Shown here: one piece after another, positions 46,401-58,295 of the stretch
Position numbering within the stretch: position 1 is the first letter of the stretch
Layout: each line of letters opens with the position of its first letter
NCBI GenBank assembly: GCA_964058845.1
Contig: CAXKVR010000476.1
Span: forward strand, 1-64,000
Reading direction: 5' to 3'
Length of the DNA: 64,000 nucleotides
Source: Carex sylvatica
Lineage: Eukaryota > Streptophyta > Magnoliopsida > Poales > Cyperaceae
The notes under the pieces: generated by a model
The model's database searches: none
What the model was told of the DNA's origin: nothing
Seen by the model: only the letters and a program-made list of their open reading frames with translations
Position numbers and translations under genes: made by a program

Positions 46401-49400
46401 GAGGAAGAGAGATGGTATGTAGAGGCTGTGAAATAATATGGTCCATAGATATCTGGCAGTGGATAGTCTTCACTATTCAAATCAAAGCATTTTATTATCT
46501 CGGTCCTGTTGAAGTAACTCTGGCCAATGGGACAGATCTTGATTTGGACCCAGAAGTAAGTGTTGGTGTCGAAATAGTAATTTTGGATGGACAAATTATT
46601 TGGTATACAGGTCTTCAGTTTGTCTGTGAGATTTTGTACCAGTATTGGGATGTGATCAGATGCATCGCTGAAAAAGGGTGCCCTAAAAACTAAAAACCCG
46701 CTGAATGGATGCTGACAAGGATTGAGAGATTCGACGGGTGGGGTTTTTTCAAGCACATCTTTGCAGTAGGCAGTTCTTGAGAGATGTGAGATGTTGCACA
46801 CTGGATTTCCCTCAAGCCTGAAAAGTTTTCAAAATTTCCAAAAATGACCTCACTTATTGAAAGAATAGTAACAACTTCAGATTTAATTGGACATTTGTTA
46901 GAAGTTCGAAATATTAACCTTAGAGTTACTACAAAATTAATTATTTTTCATTAAAATACATCCCCTCAAAATAACTCTTATTTTCTTTTGAGGAAAAAAT
47001 AAGGGTCAAGCCCTTATTTGCTTATCCCGCAAAATAACGCAATTATACAGAAGTCTCAATCAGGATTTGCAGACATACTAGTGTAAACTGAAATTATAAA
47101 AACCAGAATGTTAAGGACCACAATGTGGACTCAGCAATTAAACCAAAACAAAAGATGGATGATATTGTAAGATAATTTGTAAAGTTTATTTGGTAGTACA
47201 TTATAAGAAAATAAAAGAAAAGGAGACCATTTAAAAAGTTTATTGCAAAAAACCTATATTTATCAGCATTTTACCAAAAAGCGCATGTTTGTGCTTTTTG
47301 GCTTTTTGCAAAGAACACTACATCTTGGAAGTATTTGCTGGTGCTAAATATTACCACTGAGTACCCTTACTTTAATAAAATCTGAACATATTACCCTCCT
47401 AGTTCTTTAGGTTTTCTTATTGTCTGTCTCCTGATTCCCCTAAAGCCTTAACCCTAATAACTAACTCACAAGGAAACTTGATAATCCATATTATTGTTCC
47501 AGGACAGAGGAATTGTTGAACTTTTCCAAAAAAAAGATTGAAACCAGAATAATTTGGTAATTTGGTAATGTGGTAGAGAGAGTTTTAGTACATTAGATTG
47601 TCGTCGTAGCTTGAAGAAAGTAAAACTGAGGTAATATTATTCAGTTCTAAGTTCACCATATGAAGTTTATTAGAGACATCATTTCCCATGTCAAACGTCC
47701 CGTTTATTGAATTATTGTTTAATCTCCTGAAACAAGAAAGAGCAGACATTTATCTCAAAAAGAAAAAAGAAAAAGAAAAAGAAAGAACAGTCCTTGTGTA
47801 AGAGCACCTCCAATTGTTTGTGTTTCTGTGTGATAATCTCAAAGAAAACTTACACTTCTTGTAGTTCCGGTGCGCTAAATAGCTTCTGAGGTATCTGACC
47901 ATAAAGCCGTCCAGACTCTATTGCACTGTATATAATGCATTATAAAAATATACATCTTAGTTCAGCAGTTAAAGTTCTTTAATTGCACTGGTGTTCATGC
48001 ACAGAGAGAGAGAGAGAGAGAGGGGAGGGCTTCTGTTCGCTTACAGAGTTCGTAAGTTCCGCAAATCGGAAAACCATGCTGGAGCTTCCGACCGGTCAAA
48101 TTGATTGTTGCTCATATCTCTGAACGAATAACAAAACAACTCATTTTTCTAGAATTTAATTGAACCAGAGTTCAAATGGAATTATAATGTTGGTGAAACA
48201 AGTAGTTCTTACATGAAATTAAGTCTAGTCAGTGTAGTCAGATTTGGGATGGGTCCCGTAAGACTGTTGCTTGCCAGATTTCTAAAGGTCATTCAAACAA
48301 AAAATTATTGTTAATAGGCTGTGGAGATGACATGTGATAGATAGTTGGTGATAATTCAGGACCTTGTAGTAATTATGCAGTTGTCTTTTTAGTTTAGTTT
48401 TTATATATTGAGCTTGATTTTTTGCTTACTGGTGAGCCGAGGTCCAATGGATCTACTGTGACTTAATTATGCTTACAGTGTATGGTTGTACTGTTGTAGT
48501 ACAAAAAACATAAGTAGAAATTAACATATTAGGATACGTTCTTGGTTACTTAATCTGGTAGAGCAATCCTCTTTTCACTATATAGTTATTGAATTTAACT
48601 TACAGAAAGTCGAGCTTTGTAAGGTTGCTGATGGAAGGAACTGGGCCTGTGAGGCGGTTGTTATCAAGGCGACTACAACAAGTGAAAAATGATCAATTTA
48701 AATTTCAAATCATTTTTTTTTAAATAGAAGGGCACAAATAAGGTACTTACATAACCTCTAGAGCTTGTACAAGTCCGATGGATTTCGGGATTGGCCCCTT
48801 TAACTGGTTTCTGTCCAGAAGTCTATACATAAAAAAGGGAGAAACTGCATTAATAATGCATAAGGAGATCGTAATTCTTGTGAAATTTTACTTACGAACT
48901 GACATGAACATTATAACTGTTGAGATTTATGTATGTTTATTGCATTATTAGAAGTTATAGGGTTATATTGGTAAGAAAGGAATTATAGAGAACCGTAGGG
49001 TTACGAATGAAAATGTAACGCCTATATAGGTCCAAACGAACAAATGAATCAATACAATTCATTTTGAACTATTTTTCTATTTAGTATCAGAGCCTAACAA
49101 AATCCTAGAAATTTTTTCCTTTTTTCTCGTTTACTGTAGCTGCGCAGCTACAGTAAAACCCGATCCGTTCTATCCAGACCCGATCCACAGGTGAGAAAGG
49201 GGAAGCTGACCTCGCCTGAGCTCCGCCTGAGCTCCGCCTGTGCTCCGCTCAGGTCGCCTGAGCCCTGCCTGAGCGCCGCCGCTCTGCTCCGCCCGCTTCA
49301 GTGGAGGTCCGCCGCTTCAGTTGGGTCTGAGCTGACTAGCTCCGCTCCAGCTCGGCTTTGACCTCCGCCTCTGGTCTGAGCCACTCCGCCTCTGGTCTGA

Positions 49401-52400
49401 GCTCCGCCCTAGTGGTATGAGCTCCGCCCTAGATCTGGCTCAGCCCTAGCTCCGCCATTGACCACCAGCCACCTTTCTCTCTCCGTTTTTTGCTGTTTTT
49501 TTTCTTTTCTTGACCGATCAGTGGTTCTTATGCAGTGGATGGCCGGCGTGGGAGGCCTAAATCCCACGATCGGGTTTGATCGGGTTTGAGCTCGAATCTT
49601 GATGTGCTAAATCAAGATCGGGTCAAAGAGAAGAGAAAGAAAGGGGGAGATGGTTTAGATCTGTCTTGAAGGTACAAGAGATCGGGTCCTGCGAAAAGAG
49701 ATACGAGTGATTCAGACTTGGATTGATACGTGAGGCGTAGGTCTTAGTTGAATCAATGTCAGGAGAAGGTACGGGATTGGAGTGTCTGGGGAAGATCGAT
49801 CCTGAGGTTCTGAAAGTTTTGGTCGGGCTCATACAGGGAGCTAGTGCCTCGACCAAGACTGCGATCCCAGCACCTACTCAGGTGCAAGTCAAGCTAGATC
49901 TTCAGAATGTGGAGCTGAAACTTGATGGATCAGCCACGTATTTGAGCTGGTCGCGTCGGGTTAAGAGGGCTCTATCAGGAAGGAACCTAGAGGGGTATCT
50001 GACAGGTGAGAAGGGAGAACCAGCGAAGGATTCGATTGAGCACAATGAGTGGAAGACTACTCATAGCCTGCTGCATACCTGGCTTTTGAACTCGATGGTC
50101 GCGTCTATCGCTGTCACGGTGGATGGCATAGAGGCCGTGAGTGATGTCTGGGGGAAACTGCAGAGGATCTATGCAGGAGTCGGGAACAACTTGAGAGTGT
50201 TCCAGATCGAGCGAGAGATAGAGACAGTGGCACAGAGAGAGAGATCGATCCAGGAGTATGCCGTAGATCTGGAGCGACTGTGGGCAGACTATGATCACTT
50301 CTCGCCACCCGCGTGCTGCAAGGACCCCGAGTGCAAGAAAGGAGATGATAGAGTCCAGAGGAGGACTATGCACTTTATGAGGGGGTTGAACCCGACATTT
50401 GAGCCAAGGTGTGCAGTGCTGCTAGCTCAGCCGAAGATTCCCTCACTGGATGAGACGATCTCGGCTATGATACAGGAGGAGAGTCGGAGTGGACTGCAGG
50501 CTGGGGCAGGAGGACTTCCACAGGGGAAGTCAGCTCTAGCAGTCTCCAACTCAGGTAACACAGGGTACAGAGGCGAGACTCGACAGTGCTACAACTGTGG
50601 TGAGGTAGGTCACCTGAAGCAGGCTTGCCCTAAGCCACCCAAGGAGAGAGACACAGGTGGGAGGGGACAGTTTGGGAGTCGTGGTCGCGGCCGTGGAGGT
50701 CGGAGAGGTGGAAGAGGAGGCAACCGGGCACATCTGATGGTTGCAGAGGAGGAAGAAGAAACTGGTGGGGATCTCACTGAGGAGGACCAGGCACTCTTGG
50801 ATGGGTTCTCTCAGATGCTGAGGAAGCAGAAGACAGTAAGTGTGGGAGATAGTGCATCCATCTCATCTTCATCCAAGGGTAACTTTGCTCTGTTAGCTCA
50901 GTCAGCCACAGGTACTTATGATTCACTCGCTCTTGCCTCTATTCCTAGATCAGCCGAGTGGATAGTTGATTCTGGTGCGTCTAGGCATGTGACGGGTGCT
51001 GCTGGGGAGTTTTCTTCCTATACTCGCCTAGCAGCTCCAGAAAGCATCCAGACAGCCGATGGTACAGCCCAGCCTGTGGTTGGTAAGGGTACAGTAAAAT
51101 GTACCAGCTCTCTGACTTTGTCCAATGTTTTGCATGCTCCTTCTTTTCCTGTAATTCTCTTATCTATAGGTGCAATTATCCTCCAACTAAATTGTGTTGT
51201 CACTTTTGATATTCCTAAGGTGATCTTCCAGGAGAAGAGGACAGGCAGGAGGCTCGGGACTGGTACATGGCATAGTGGACTGTGGTACATGGATCGAGAT
51301 GGGATGGACTCAGCCCTTTCATCCATTGTAGAGAGCTCTGGAGGAGTTGGGAGTAGTGTGGAAGACTTGTTGCTACTCCACCACAGGCGTTTGGGCCACC
51401 CTTCGTTTGGTCTTTTGAGTCGTTTGTATCCCACTTTATTTGAAAAAGCTAATAAAGATAAACTTGTTTGTGATGCTTGTGAGTTGGGCAAGCACACTAG
51501 GAGTTCTTATGTTAGTTCTGGGTCTAGGAGTTCTAGTACTTTTGATTTGATACATTCTGATGTATGGGGACCTTGTCCTACACATACTGTTAGTGGTTTT
51601 CAATATTTTGTGACTTTCATTGATTGTTGTTCTCGTGTGACTTGGCTTTATTTGATGAAACACAAGAGTGAGGTTCTTTCGTGCTTTAGGGATTTTCACA
51701 AAGGGGTTCAGACTCAATATGGGGCAGTTGTGAAGGTATTGAGGTCTGATAATGGAACGGAGTACACCAACAGGGCCTTTGTGGAGTATCTGCCATCCAA
51801 TGGAATAAAGCATCAGACCACTTGTCCATACACACCTGAGCAGAATGGAGTAGCAGAACGAAAGAATAGGCATCTCCTGGAAGTAGCTAGGAGTATGATG
51901 TTTGCCATGAATGTACCGAAGTACTTGTGGGGGCAAGCAGTCAAGACCGCTGTCCAACTGATCAATAGGATGCCCTCACGAGTATTGGAGTGGAAGTCTC
52001 CATTTGAGGTGTTGCAAGGTAAGAATGGGGATATCATTCCTTTGAGAACCTTTGGGTGTATCTGTTTTGTGCAGGACAGAAGACTCAATGTGGGAAAACT
52101 GGACCCAAGGGCGGTCAAATGTGTGTTTGTGGGATACTCGGTCACCCAAAAGGGTTATATGTGTTGGAGCCCCATTGAGAAGAGGTTGTTTGTGAGTTTA
52201 GATGTCACGTTTCGAGAGTTTGAGCCATACTACACTTCCGATGTTACCTCACCCTTTGGGGACTCGCTCGATACAGGAGGTACGAGGCGAGAGGGGGAAA
52301 GTAGTAGTAGTGGTGAGATGCAGCAGATGGTGGGTGTAGGGGCTATCCCTGGTTCAGTTGTGGTGGAGTCGGCTATTGCGCCGGTTATAGAGCCGACCGT

Positions 52401-55400
52401 TGTGCCGAATTAGGGGGAGGCTGATCCCGATGGTGGTGGACCTCAGGCTCAGGGGGAGCTGAGAGTGTACACGAGGAGGCGAAAGGAGAATGAGGAAACA
52501 GTACCTACAGTGCCGCTTGTGCCAAGTCCCTTGTTCCTGCCTACCTCGACTCCTGAGATACCTTCCCCATCCACCGCAGACTCAGAATACACAGGTGATA
52601 TGATTCATCTCTCTACTCCTCCCACTCCCCTATCGGTAAGGAGGACTTCTCGTGAGAATGCAGGCATTCCTCCTGACCGATATGGTTTTCCACATGACAT
52701 TGCCAAATTTGTCTCTTACTCACACATATCACCTGTACATGGAGCATTCATTGCATCTTTGGACATTGTCTCTATTCCTAAGTGTTGGCAGGATGCTAAG
52801 GAGGATCCAAAATGGGAAGCAGCCATGCTGGAGGAACTTGAGGCCCTCGCCAAGAACAAAACCTGGGAGCTCGTGTCACTACCACCTAACAAGAAGGCCG
52901 TTGGATGCAAATGGGTCTTCACAGTGAAGCAAAACCCAGAAGGGAAGGTCGAGCGGTACAAGGCCCGATTGGTGGCAAAGGGGTACAGTCAGACCTATGG
53001 TATAGACTATGATGAGACCTTTGCACCCGTGGCGAAGATGAGCACAGTACGAACACTGGTTTCCTTAGCCGCGAATGGAGGGTGGAAGTTACACCAACTC
53101 GACGTGAAGAATGCTTTTCTTCATGGTGACTTGTTGGAGGAGGTGTACATGGAGATACCACCAGGTTTTGGCACGAAAAGGACAGTGGGTAAGGTGTGCA
53201 GACTCAAGAAGTCTCTTTATGGACTGAAGCAATCCCATCGAGCTTGGTTTGACAGGTTCAGGAAGGCTATGGTTGGCATGGGGTATCGGCAGACCAATGC
53301 AGACCATACAGTGTTCTTTAGGCAGCGAGGAGCACATATCACTGTGCTTGCCGTATATGTGGATGACATGATTATCACTGGGGATGATGAGAGTGAGATC
53401 GCTCAGCTGAAGGTACGATTGGGCAAGGAGTTTGAGGTGAAGGACTTGGGCCGACTTAGATACTTTCTCGGCATTGAGGTGGCCCGTGCCCCCCGAAGGG
53501 ATTGTTCTGTCCCAGAGGAAGTATGTGCTAGACCTGCTCACTGAGACAGGCATGTTGGGGTGCAGGCCTACAGTTTCTCCAATTGATGTGAAGGCCAAGA
53601 TGAATGCAGAGGCAGGAGAACAGGTTGATCGTGAGAGGTACCAAAGACTAGTGGGCAGATTGATCTATTTGACACATACTCGTCCCGATATATCATTTGC
53701 AGTGAGCGTGGTGAGCCGCTACATGCATGATCCTAGGAAGGACCATATGGACACAGTGTATCACATTCTGAGGTACCTGAAGAGTGCACCGGGAAAGGGC
53801 TTGGTTTTCAGGCAGAATGAACACATGAACATTGAGGGCTATTGTGACTCTGACTGGGCCAGTTGCCAAGATGACAGGAGGTCCACATCTGGCTACTGCA
53901 TGTCCGTAGGGGGCAACTTGGTCTCCTGGAAGAGTAAGAAGCAGCCAGTTGTTTCGAGATCAACAGCAGAAGCCGAGTACAGGGCTATGGCATTGGGAGT
54001 TGCTGAGATGGTATGGCTGAAGAGGTTGTTGGAGGAGCTCAAGGTGAATCATGGAGCTCAAATGAAATTGTGGTGCGATAGCAAGTCAGCGATCAGCATT
54101 GCCAACAATCCAGTACAGCATGACAGAACCAAGCATGTGGAGATCGATAGGTTCTTCATAAAGGAAAAACTGGAAAGTGGACTATTGGAGCTGAGTCATG
54201 TAGCTACTGGAGATCAAGTAGCTGATTGCCTTACCAAAGGACTTAGCTCAATAGATCTAGATAGGTTTTGTGATAAGATGGGCTTGATGGATATCTTTTG
54301 CCCATCTTGAGGAGGAGTGTTGAGATTTATGTATGTTTATTGCATTATTAGAAGTTATAGGGTTATATTGGTAAGAAAGGAATTATAGAGAACCGTAGGT
54401 TACGAATGAAAATGTAACGCCTATATAGGCCCAAACGAACAAAGGAATCAATACAATTCATTTTGAACTATTTTTCTATTATAACTTTGTGGGTAATATT
54501 AAAATCGAAAGAAACTGGACTGAAAAGATTTTCAGTCATGACCCTTAGTTCCTTCAATCCTATTTTAAGCATCCTCTGTGGGTCTTCAATGTGGTATGTT
54601 ACATTGAAATAACTAACATGCAAGAAAAGAGTCAAGTTAAAAGAAACATTTAGCATCTTACAGGTGTTTTAGAGCCATATCAGCACTGAAAAGACTTTCT
54701 GAAATTTCACCCGTGAAAGAATTCTGGTTGAGATGACTAATATCACAAAAACAAATAAATTATTAGTAGAAAAAAAAAAACCTGAGTCATTAGATATTAA
54801 GAATAAAGGAAGAAATCGAACAACTGCCTACACTGACATCTTAAGTTTTTAGGCCAACTTGTTGGTAACATTACTTAAATTAATAAAAGACGGGAACAAA
54901 AGAGACTGACAAGTGTTTTGCTTTACGGAGCTGATCCAAGCCCCAGCCATCTTTTGCCGAGATAGGGAGTGGCCCATCTAGTTGATTGTCAGCCAGATCT
55001 AACCACGTCAAATTAACAAGTTTACCCAATGAAGGGGGGATTTTTCCAGTAAAATTGTTCGCATTCAAAGCCCTTGGTAGATAACGGAAAGAAATATATA
55101 ATGTAACTGTTAAAATATTGTTCATAGATTATAGGAAGAAAAGTTAAACTGGCAATGTCTCCTATATACCCTTACCAGCTCTGGAAAAAAGCCAGATTGA
55201 ACTGCAAACAGTAATAAGGTTACCCCAAAACAACCCTTGAAAAGAATCCCAAAATAACCCTTCTTCCTAGTATTATTTTGTTCCATAACTCCACATATGC
55301 ATTGAGGTATGCAGGAGTATGTAATTTGCATAGTTTTTGAAGTTCTACTTTGTAGGGTTATACTCAATGGACAATATTCAACAAATAAAATGACAAATTT

Positions 55401-56825
55401 GATATGAAAATTAATGAATTATAATTCATACAGGTATGTGAGATTTACTAGATTTCCTAGTGCTTCTGGAATCTCACCGGAGAAACTGCAATTAACTAGT
55501 TTCCTGTAATAACAATTAAATGGAAAATTATTTGACAAAATATCTCATGAAGTACATTGATTAGCAATTATTTCAGAAAAAATTGATCAATACTTACAGA
55601 CTATTTAGGTTAACCAAGTCAATGAGAGTACCCGGAAGTTTGCCCTTAAGTTTCTTGTTCGACGAAAGGTCCCTACATTTCAAATTATCTATAAGCTTTC
55701 ACTCCAAAAATAACAGTACATTTAACATTCATTGCATATATACATTTATGTTTTTAAGGTAAAGTAGGCAATTGCCTACTTTAGAATTGCCTCCTTTAGA
55801 ATTTATTTTTATTCTTCATATGAAAAATCTCTTATAATTTAAGCCTTTTCTCAAAATGCCTTCCATTGTTTGCTTCCAACTGAACAACGGAAAAGATGAA
55901 AATAAAATTTGCATGTATGTCATTTAGACACGTGCAAAGTAAATAAACTTACAGTGTCCGGAGTTGTTTCAGGTTGCCAATTTCCTCACTCAGAGTTCCT
56001 TGTATGTCCATGCTAAACAGAACCCTGGAGTTTTAAAAATGGAAAATAAATCTATTGTTAATCAGGTAGGATGAAAAATAATGAATTAATTTAATTTAAA
56101 AGAACATGAAATGATTAAGCAGCACGTACAATTTAGTAACTCTGGAATTTTCACAAGTGATCCCTTCCCAGTGGTCTCCACACGGATCTTGGTTCTTCCA
56201 GCTCGGCGGTACATTCTTCCATTGCTTCATTAATTTCTTTAGTATAGCAACTGGAATAAAATTTGCAAATAATTGTAATACAGAAGAAGATAATTACATT
56301 GGAAAGATTATTCAAATTTTAAAAGGTTTTAATTTGCACTTGATCATACTCAGCCCTCAGGGTTGGTACCATAATTTTACCAGTACATGGTAGTCAGGTT
56401 TATTTTAGGTTTATTTTTTTCCAGACTTCCTGATAATACTTGGGTTTGGTGCTTTGTATCACTAAAAACAATAAGTTCTTTTTCTGGTTTCTTTGACTGT
56501 TCGAGATGCATTATGATACTTCCAATTAATCTATAAAAATGTGGTTAACAAAGAGGACCTGAAGAGGGGAAAAAAATAATAGAAGGCTAAAATTTATCTG
56601 ATTTGAACAATTGCGCAAACATGTAGAGCACTCAGGTTTCAAATACAACAAGACCCAACAAAAAGTTAACATAAGCGTGCCAAGTTAATTAGGGAAAAAA
56701 GAGAGTAGAAGGTAAAATAAAAATATATATGATCAAGTACCATCATCTTGATCATTATCGGAAAAGCCAGGAGGAACAATTACAATGCATAATAGCAAAA
56801 ACAGAAGCAACTTTCTTCGTAGCAT
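43454..56825 (-). CDS. LRR receptor-like kinase, LRR-VIII-1 / HPCA1-like, paralogue 2 (19 exons)
   Basis: Same architecture and exon phases as paralogue 1. Exons from 5' to 3': 56825-56741, 56250-56130, 56024-55953, 55672-55598, 55503-55432, 55072-54911, 54736-54662, 48822-48751, 48672-48604, 48281-48213, 48119-48045, 47925-47854, 47726-47592, 46817-46399, 46269-46141, 46011-45872, 45212-44993, 44578-44343, 43957-43454. The sum is 2802 nt with no internal stop (933 aa). Signal peptide [17 protein letters not shown]; membrane helix at about 530-550; kinase loop GVGGYGEV; lysine of VAIK at about 629; HRD at about 725; DFG at about 743; [11 protein letters not shown]. Intron 7 holds a 5.56-kb Copia element in antisense orientation. 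All kinase residues needed for catalysis are present, so an active receptor is expected if the intron is spliced. The ligand is unknown. Confidence 0.92.
48918..49081 (+). repeat. 5' LTR of Copia family B
   Basis: 164 bp, TGTTGAGATTTATG to TTTTTCTATT, paired with 54318-54480. Confidence 0.93.
49190..49470 (+). repeat. GC-rich CTCCGCC-repeat leader of Copia family B
   Basis: The untranslated leader between the primer site and the gag start contains many imperfect repeats of GAGCTCCGCC and CTGAGC, in strong contrast to the AT-rich window. It may fold and act in packaging or translation; that is inference only. Confidence 0.65.
49756..52413 (+). CDS. Copia gag-protease-integrase ORF (885 aa)
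   Basis: ATG at 49756. A gag domain spans about residues 45-240, followed by a zinc knuckle ([15 protein letters not shown]) near residue 280 and an Arg/Gly-rich stretch. The protease active site is [13 protein letters not shown] near residue 395. The integrase zinc domain is HHRRLGHPS...CDACELGKH near residues 540-580. The integrase core has [12 protein letters not shown] and [13 protein letters not shown] in DD35E order, and the GKLDPRA C-terminal motif follows. The frame ends at an in-frame TAG (52411); the downstream ORF continues in the same frame from about 52414, so the stop is likely a recent point mutation. Confidence 0.92.
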   Translation: MSGEGTGLECLGKIDPEVLKVLVGLIQGASASTKTAIPAPTQVQVKLDLQNVELKLDGSATYLSWSRRVKRALSGRNLEGYLTGEKGEPAKDSIEHNEWKTTHSLLHTWLLNSMVASIAVTVDGIEAVSDVWGKLQRIYAGVGNNLRVFQIEREIETVAQRERSIQEYAVDLERLWADYDHFSPPACCKDPECKKGDDRVQRRTMHFMRGLNPTFEPRCAVLLAQPKIPSLDETISAMIQEESRSGLQAGAGGLPQGKSALAVSNSGNTGYRGETRQCYNCGEVGHLKQACPKPPKERDTGGRGQFGSRGRGRGGRRGGRGGNRAHLMVAEEEEETGGDLTEEDQALLDGFSQMLRKQKTVSVGDSASISSSSKGNFALLAQSATGTYDSLALASIPRSAEWIVDSGASRHVTGAAGEFSSYTRLAAPESIQTADGTAQPVVGKGTVKCTSSLTLSNVLHAPSFPVILLSIGAIILQLNCVVTFDIPKVIFQEKRTGRRLGTGTWHSGLWYMDRDGMDSALSSIVESSGGVGSSVEDLLLLHHRRLGHPSFGLLSRLYPTLFEKANKDKLVCDACELGKHTRSSYVSSGSRSSSTFDLIHSDVWGPCPTHTVSGFQYFVTFIDCCSRVTWLYLMKHKSEVLSCFRDFHKGVQTQYGAVVKVLRSDNGTEYTNRAFVEYLPSNGIKHQTTCPYTPEQNGVAERKNRHLLEVARSMMFAMNVPKYLWGQAVKTAVQLINRMPSRVLEWKSPFEVLQGKNGDIIPLRTFGCICFVQDRRLNVGKLDPRAVKCVFVGYSVTQKGYMCWSPIEKRLFVSLDVTFREFEPYYTSDVTSPFGDSLDTGGTRREGESSSSGEMQQMVGVGAIPGSVVVESAIAPVIEPTVVPN
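52465..53490 (+). pseudogene. Copia reverse-transcriptase ORF after the stop codon
   Basis: It continues the frame of the upstream ORF. It holds the linker and then the RT domain ([37 protein letters not shown] and the catalytic [10 protein letters not shown]). The frame is lost in a six-C run at 53489-53494, where one C too many shifts it. The open frame runs on to 53544 without meaning. Confidence 0.88.
53495..54310 (+). pseudogene. Copia RT C-terminus and RNase H
   Basis: After the shift the second frame continues from the [13 protein letters not shown] segment through RT thumb motifs ([26 protein letters not shown]) to RNase H ([36 protein letters not shown]) and the terminal ADCLTKGLS. 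It stops at 54310, just before the purine tract and the 3' LTR. Confidence 0.9.
54318..54480 (+). repeat. 3' LTR of Copia family B
   Basis: 163 bp, near-identical to 48918-49081, preceded by GAGGAGGAG. Confidence 0.93.
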
Positions 56826-58295
56826 GACTTCTATTTTGAATTGAGAAATTATTATTGGTATACTTAATGTTTGGTAAAGAGGCATACTTATACGCTACCA
56901 AAAGTCAAAACAACGCGCCGTTGACTTCTTCTGGCTGCACCTTACTTGTTATTAGGAACCATAGGTCGTTTTGCATCACGCACCATCTATTTGCTCTTAA
57001 TTTGAATTGAGAACGATCGGATAATTACGAGCGTGTCCTTTTGCATTTTGGTTTCCGTGCAAGTTTGTGCATGTCAGTATGTAACACAAACCGTACGCCT
57101 AACCATGTAGCAAAAATTCACAAGTATTTTTGGTTCTACTTTTATTTCAATATTATTATACTAATTAGTAATTTCTGTTAGTATACTTACTTTCGCAAAA
57201 GAATCCTTTGCATTAATGACATTTGTGGTTATGTAACATTTTCAAACATGTACAAAATAATTATTTAACTTTCAAAAAATTTAGAAAAAAAATAAATTAC
57301 ATCGATAAAGACTGTAGTACTGTAATTCATTTCTCTTTACTGGCAGTAAAGTTTGGGTTTAGTGATAAGACTGGTAAAAATTTCACATCTCTTGGATCGT
57401 TCAAGATCAGCTCGTAAACAGCTTGCTCAATTCAGGCTCAAGCTGAAAACGAACTGGCTCATTCTGACAAGTTCGAGCTTAGCTCAGCTCCGCTTGATCC
57501 ATTAACGAGTTGATCTTGATATCAATTATTATTTGATTTAATCTGGACTGTTGATATGTTAAGAGTTCGATACTATCCCGACTTAGTTAATTTGGATACA
57601 AAACATATGATATTTGACATTGTGAAAATTATGAAAATTATGAAAATCGAGACAGTTTTTTCCACTCGCAACAAACGTTTGGCTCGGTTATATTCACGAA
57701 CCAATTTTGAGTTTTACCTAGTTCGGCTCAGCTAGTTTACAACTCTATTTTAGTGATATAAAAATAAACAGAGCTAAAAAAACAGAAAGATTACTGAAAG
57801 GACTAATATTTGGATTCCAATCTATTTTCCATGAAGTAAATAGATAATTAAACAGTTGAAACTCTGAAATTTTTGTCCAACACACATTTAAGAAGCATAT
57901 GTTTGAAAGGATTTGGTAAATGAAACTTAAGATAATAATGTAACCGGGTCATCTGGAGCCCAAGGTAGTTAAACAATATCTATATAATAAAACAAGCGAT
58001 ATTAGAAAATGTATAATGTAACTGGGTCATCGGAGCAAGGTGCTTAAACACCGATATTAGAAAATTATGTGACTGGGTCATCGCAGCAGAAGGTAGTTTG
58101 AACAATTAATATAACGTACTTTATTAATGTGCATGTGTATAATAAAAAAATCAACTTCGTTCACATCAGAAGCTCATTCAGTCTTGTTCAACATGCCCTT
58201 TTTTATTTGGCTTTCCAACTTTCATGTAGATCAGAATGGACTACTAATTATTAGTCAATGGAATGAAAATTGTGGGATAAAAGAAATAAAATGAA
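56826..58295. other. 5' flank of receptor-kinase paralogue 2, shared with 37930-40380
   Basis: From about 57128 the sequence matches the region upstream of paralogue 1 at about 37930 (TACTAATTAGTAATT-CTGTTAGTATACTTAC). A stretch with AGCTCGGCTC-like motifs at about 57405-57750 may be an old MITE. No TATA box or ORF could be supported. Confidence 0.5.

Larger units (their letters stand above)
48918..54480 (+). mobile_element. Ty1-copia retrotransposon (family B), nearly intact, in kinase intron 7
   Basis: Perfect 5-bp target duplication ATAAC at 48913-48917 and 54481-54485. The LTRs at 48918-49081 and 54318-54480 (164 and 163 bp) differ by only two substitutions and one indel, by eye. A primer site for initiator-Met tRNA (TAGTATCAGAGCC) lies at 49082-49094, and a purine tract (GAGGAGGAG) precedes the 3' LTR. 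The internal region encodes gag, protease, integrase, reverse transcriptase and RNase H in the Copia order. It is interrupted by one in-frame TAG (52411-52413) and a one-base frameshift in a run of six C at about 53489-53494. It is antisense to the host gene. Confidence 0.95.
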
